A stretch of DNA of 64,000 bases from an uncultured Helicobacter sp. (GTDB taxonomy: Bacteria; Campylobacterota; Campylobacteria; Campylobacterales; Helicobacteraceae), in contig CALUTE010000010.1 of NCBI GenBank assembly GCA_944323645.1, forward strand, positions 1-64,000. The letters are read 5' to 3'. Within the stretch, counting starts at the first letter, position 1, and each line of letters begins with the position of its first letter. The notes under the pieces were generated by a model, which was not told the DNA's origin, did no database searches, and saw only the letters and a program-made list of their open reading frames with translations. A program made the position numbers and the translations under genes. Below, piece by piece: positions 62,903 through 64,000 of the stretch.

Positions 62903-64000
62903 AAAAAGTACCCCCAACACTTGTACAAATATCACAGAATCTAAAACACCAAACCTTAGCAAGCGCTTCAGAAAAACACTATCAGAATCCTTAAACACAA
63001 CAAACAACCTAGATTCTAGCACACAGCACACAAAACTCAGCACCAAACGCAAAAGCACACCCATAAATATAGCACTTATCACTGGCACACGCGCAGAATG
63101 GGGGCTGCTCTATCCACTAGCAAAAGTACTGCAACAAGATTCTGCCTACAACCTCCAAATCATTGCCACCGGATCGCATTTAAGCCAAGAGCTTGGCAAC
63201 ACATACCAAGAAATCGAAGCTGATGGCTTTGAAATCGCTGCTAAAATCCCTATTTTGCAACACCACAACACACATCTTGATACTGCAAAATCGCTTGCTA
63301 CAGCTATTGTGTCATTTAGCGAATATTTTTTGCACACGCCTCCAGATATTGCCATAATACTTGGCGATAGATACGAGGCTTTTGGAGCGGCTATTGCGTG
63401 TGGGAATCTCAATATTCCAATCGCCCATATTTGTGGCGGTGATAGCACACAGGGTGCAAATGATGAATATATGCGACACTGCATTAGCAAAATAAGCTAT
63501 CTGCACTTTCCTAGTAATGCACTTTCAGCCAAACGTATCATTCAGCTTGGCGAATCACCACAAAGAGTGTTCAATGTCGGTTCTTTAGCGGTAGAAAACA
63601 TCAATAACACAAGGCTTTTAAATCGCCAAGAACTTAGCACGCAGCTCAAACTAAACAGCCAATGCCTTGATAGATTCTGCCTGCTTACTTTCCACCCAAC
63701 CACCCTAGAATCAAACATATCTTCTACACAAGAGATCACACTTATCTTAGAAGCACTCTTGCAAACGCCCTTTTTTATCCTTGCCACAAAGGCAAACGCT
63801 GATACTGGAGGAGAACTAATAAATGCAGTGCTTGCCTCTTATGCCACGCGCTTTCCAAACAAAATCGCACTCTTTGCAAACCTTGGTAGAATCCTCTATC
63901 TCTCTAGCCTAAAATCTGCCGCCTTTATGATAGGCAATAGCTCAAGTGCCACAAGTGAAGCACCAATAATGCATACCCCAGCAATCAATATCGGCACGCG
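62865..64000 (+). CDS. UDP-GlcNAc 2-epimerase, hydrolysing (NeuC/LegG-like), copy 3, partial
   Basis: Runs off the right edge. The recognisable enzyme starts near 63063: INIALITGTRAEWGLLYPLA, ATGSHLSQELGNTY, IILGDRYEAFGAAI, HICGGDSTQGANDEY, LTFHPTTLES and IGNSSSATSEAP. Upstream the same frame is open to an ATG at 62865 inside the PIG-L gene, giving a basic Ser/Thr/Asn-rich leader of about 66 residues, partly made of the octamer. No better ATG, GTG or TTG exists in that interval and no ribosome site is evident, so the real start is doubtful. The DNA is closely similar to copy 1 around TGTRAEWG. Confidence 0.82.
   Translation, partial: MLKALCSSRSDVRKSTPNTCTNITESKTPNLSKRFRKTLSESLNTTNNLDSSTQHTKLSTKRKSTPINIALITGTRAEWGLLYPLAKVLQQDSAYNLQIIATGSHLSQELGNTYQEIEADGFEIAAKIPILQHHNTHLDTAKSLATAIVSFSEYFLHTPPDIAIILGDRYEAFGAAIACGNLNIPIAHICGGDSTQGANDEYMRHCISKISYLHFPSNALSAKRIIQLGESPQRVFNVGSLAVENINNTRLLNRQELSTQLKLNSQCLDRFCLLTFHPTTLESNISSTQEITLILEALLQTPFFILATKANADTGGELINAVLASYATRFPNKIALFANLGRILYLSSLKSAAFMIGNSSSATSEAPIMHTPAINIGT

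Noticed and set aside
62834-63100. Tract-dependent fusion of the PIG-L deacetylase with epimerase copy 3
   Set aside because: The frame leading into the epimerase has a TAG immediately after the G tract, so no slip produces a fusion.

Overview
The window looks like chromosome of an enterohepatic Helicobacter (Campylobacterota). It is A+T-rich, starts are preceded by AAGGA-type ribosome sites and TATAAT -10 boxes, and several gene neighbourhoods match what I recall of H. pylori: an M24 peptidase next to aroQ, rpsB-tsf, an aminotransferase next to murC, and a Gly-Leu-Cys-Ser tRNA cluster. It also has homopolymer contingency tracts. The species is not determined. No prophage, insertion sequence or CRISPR array was seen.

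Layout. 1-13.7 kb: housekeeping and envelope genes (DUF4149-like, yaaA, a TonB-dependent receptor, yigZ, ubiD, a porin-like protein, capA, speA, cysE, a dsbA-like gene and dsbI). 13.7-23.0 kb (minus strand): a two-partner secretion system, with FhaC-type transporter then FhaB-type exoprotein, followed by an unusual downstream series. That series is a small outer-membrane protein, an orphan copy of the exoprotein C-terminus, a second small outer-membrane protein, and a truncated third tail. 23.0-26.3 kb: four unrecognised envelope proteins. 26.4-26.8 kb: four tRNA genes. 26.9-51.3 kb: mostly core genes, including a DapC-MurC fusion, aroQ, an aldehyde dehydrogenase with its DUF779 partner, rplI, serB, tsf, rpsB, a catalase-like protein, ccoG, an ABC-F ATPase, thrB and a dCache chemoreceptor. 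A TRL-like lipoprotein here sits behind a consensus promoter with a T12 run in its spacer. A decayed outer-membrane gene lies at 45.6-46.1 kb.

51.3-64.0 kb (right edge): a one-directional sugar biosynthesis and modification locus. It encodes three NeuC/LegG-like UDP-sugar 2-epimerases, a sugar N-formyltransferase, two methyltransferases, two ATP-grasp enzymes, an SDR epimerase, a DegT aminotransferase, a WbqC-family protein, a HAD phosphatase and a PIG-L deacetylase. Six genes contain G10-G13 tracts. In this sequence two are in frame (ATP-grasp 1 and PIG-L) and four are out of frame. This reads as a combinatorial phase-variable machine for a surface sugar, possibly a nonulosonic acid on flagellin or lipooligosaccharide; the condensing synthase, if present, would be beyond the right edge.

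Overlaid on everything is a very frequent octamer, AGAATCTA/TAGATTCT. It occurs in intergenic hairpins, in a 32-bp perfect palindrome, at the edges of a degenerate intergenic repeat, and inside genes, where it encodes Ser/Leu/Asp-rich linkers.
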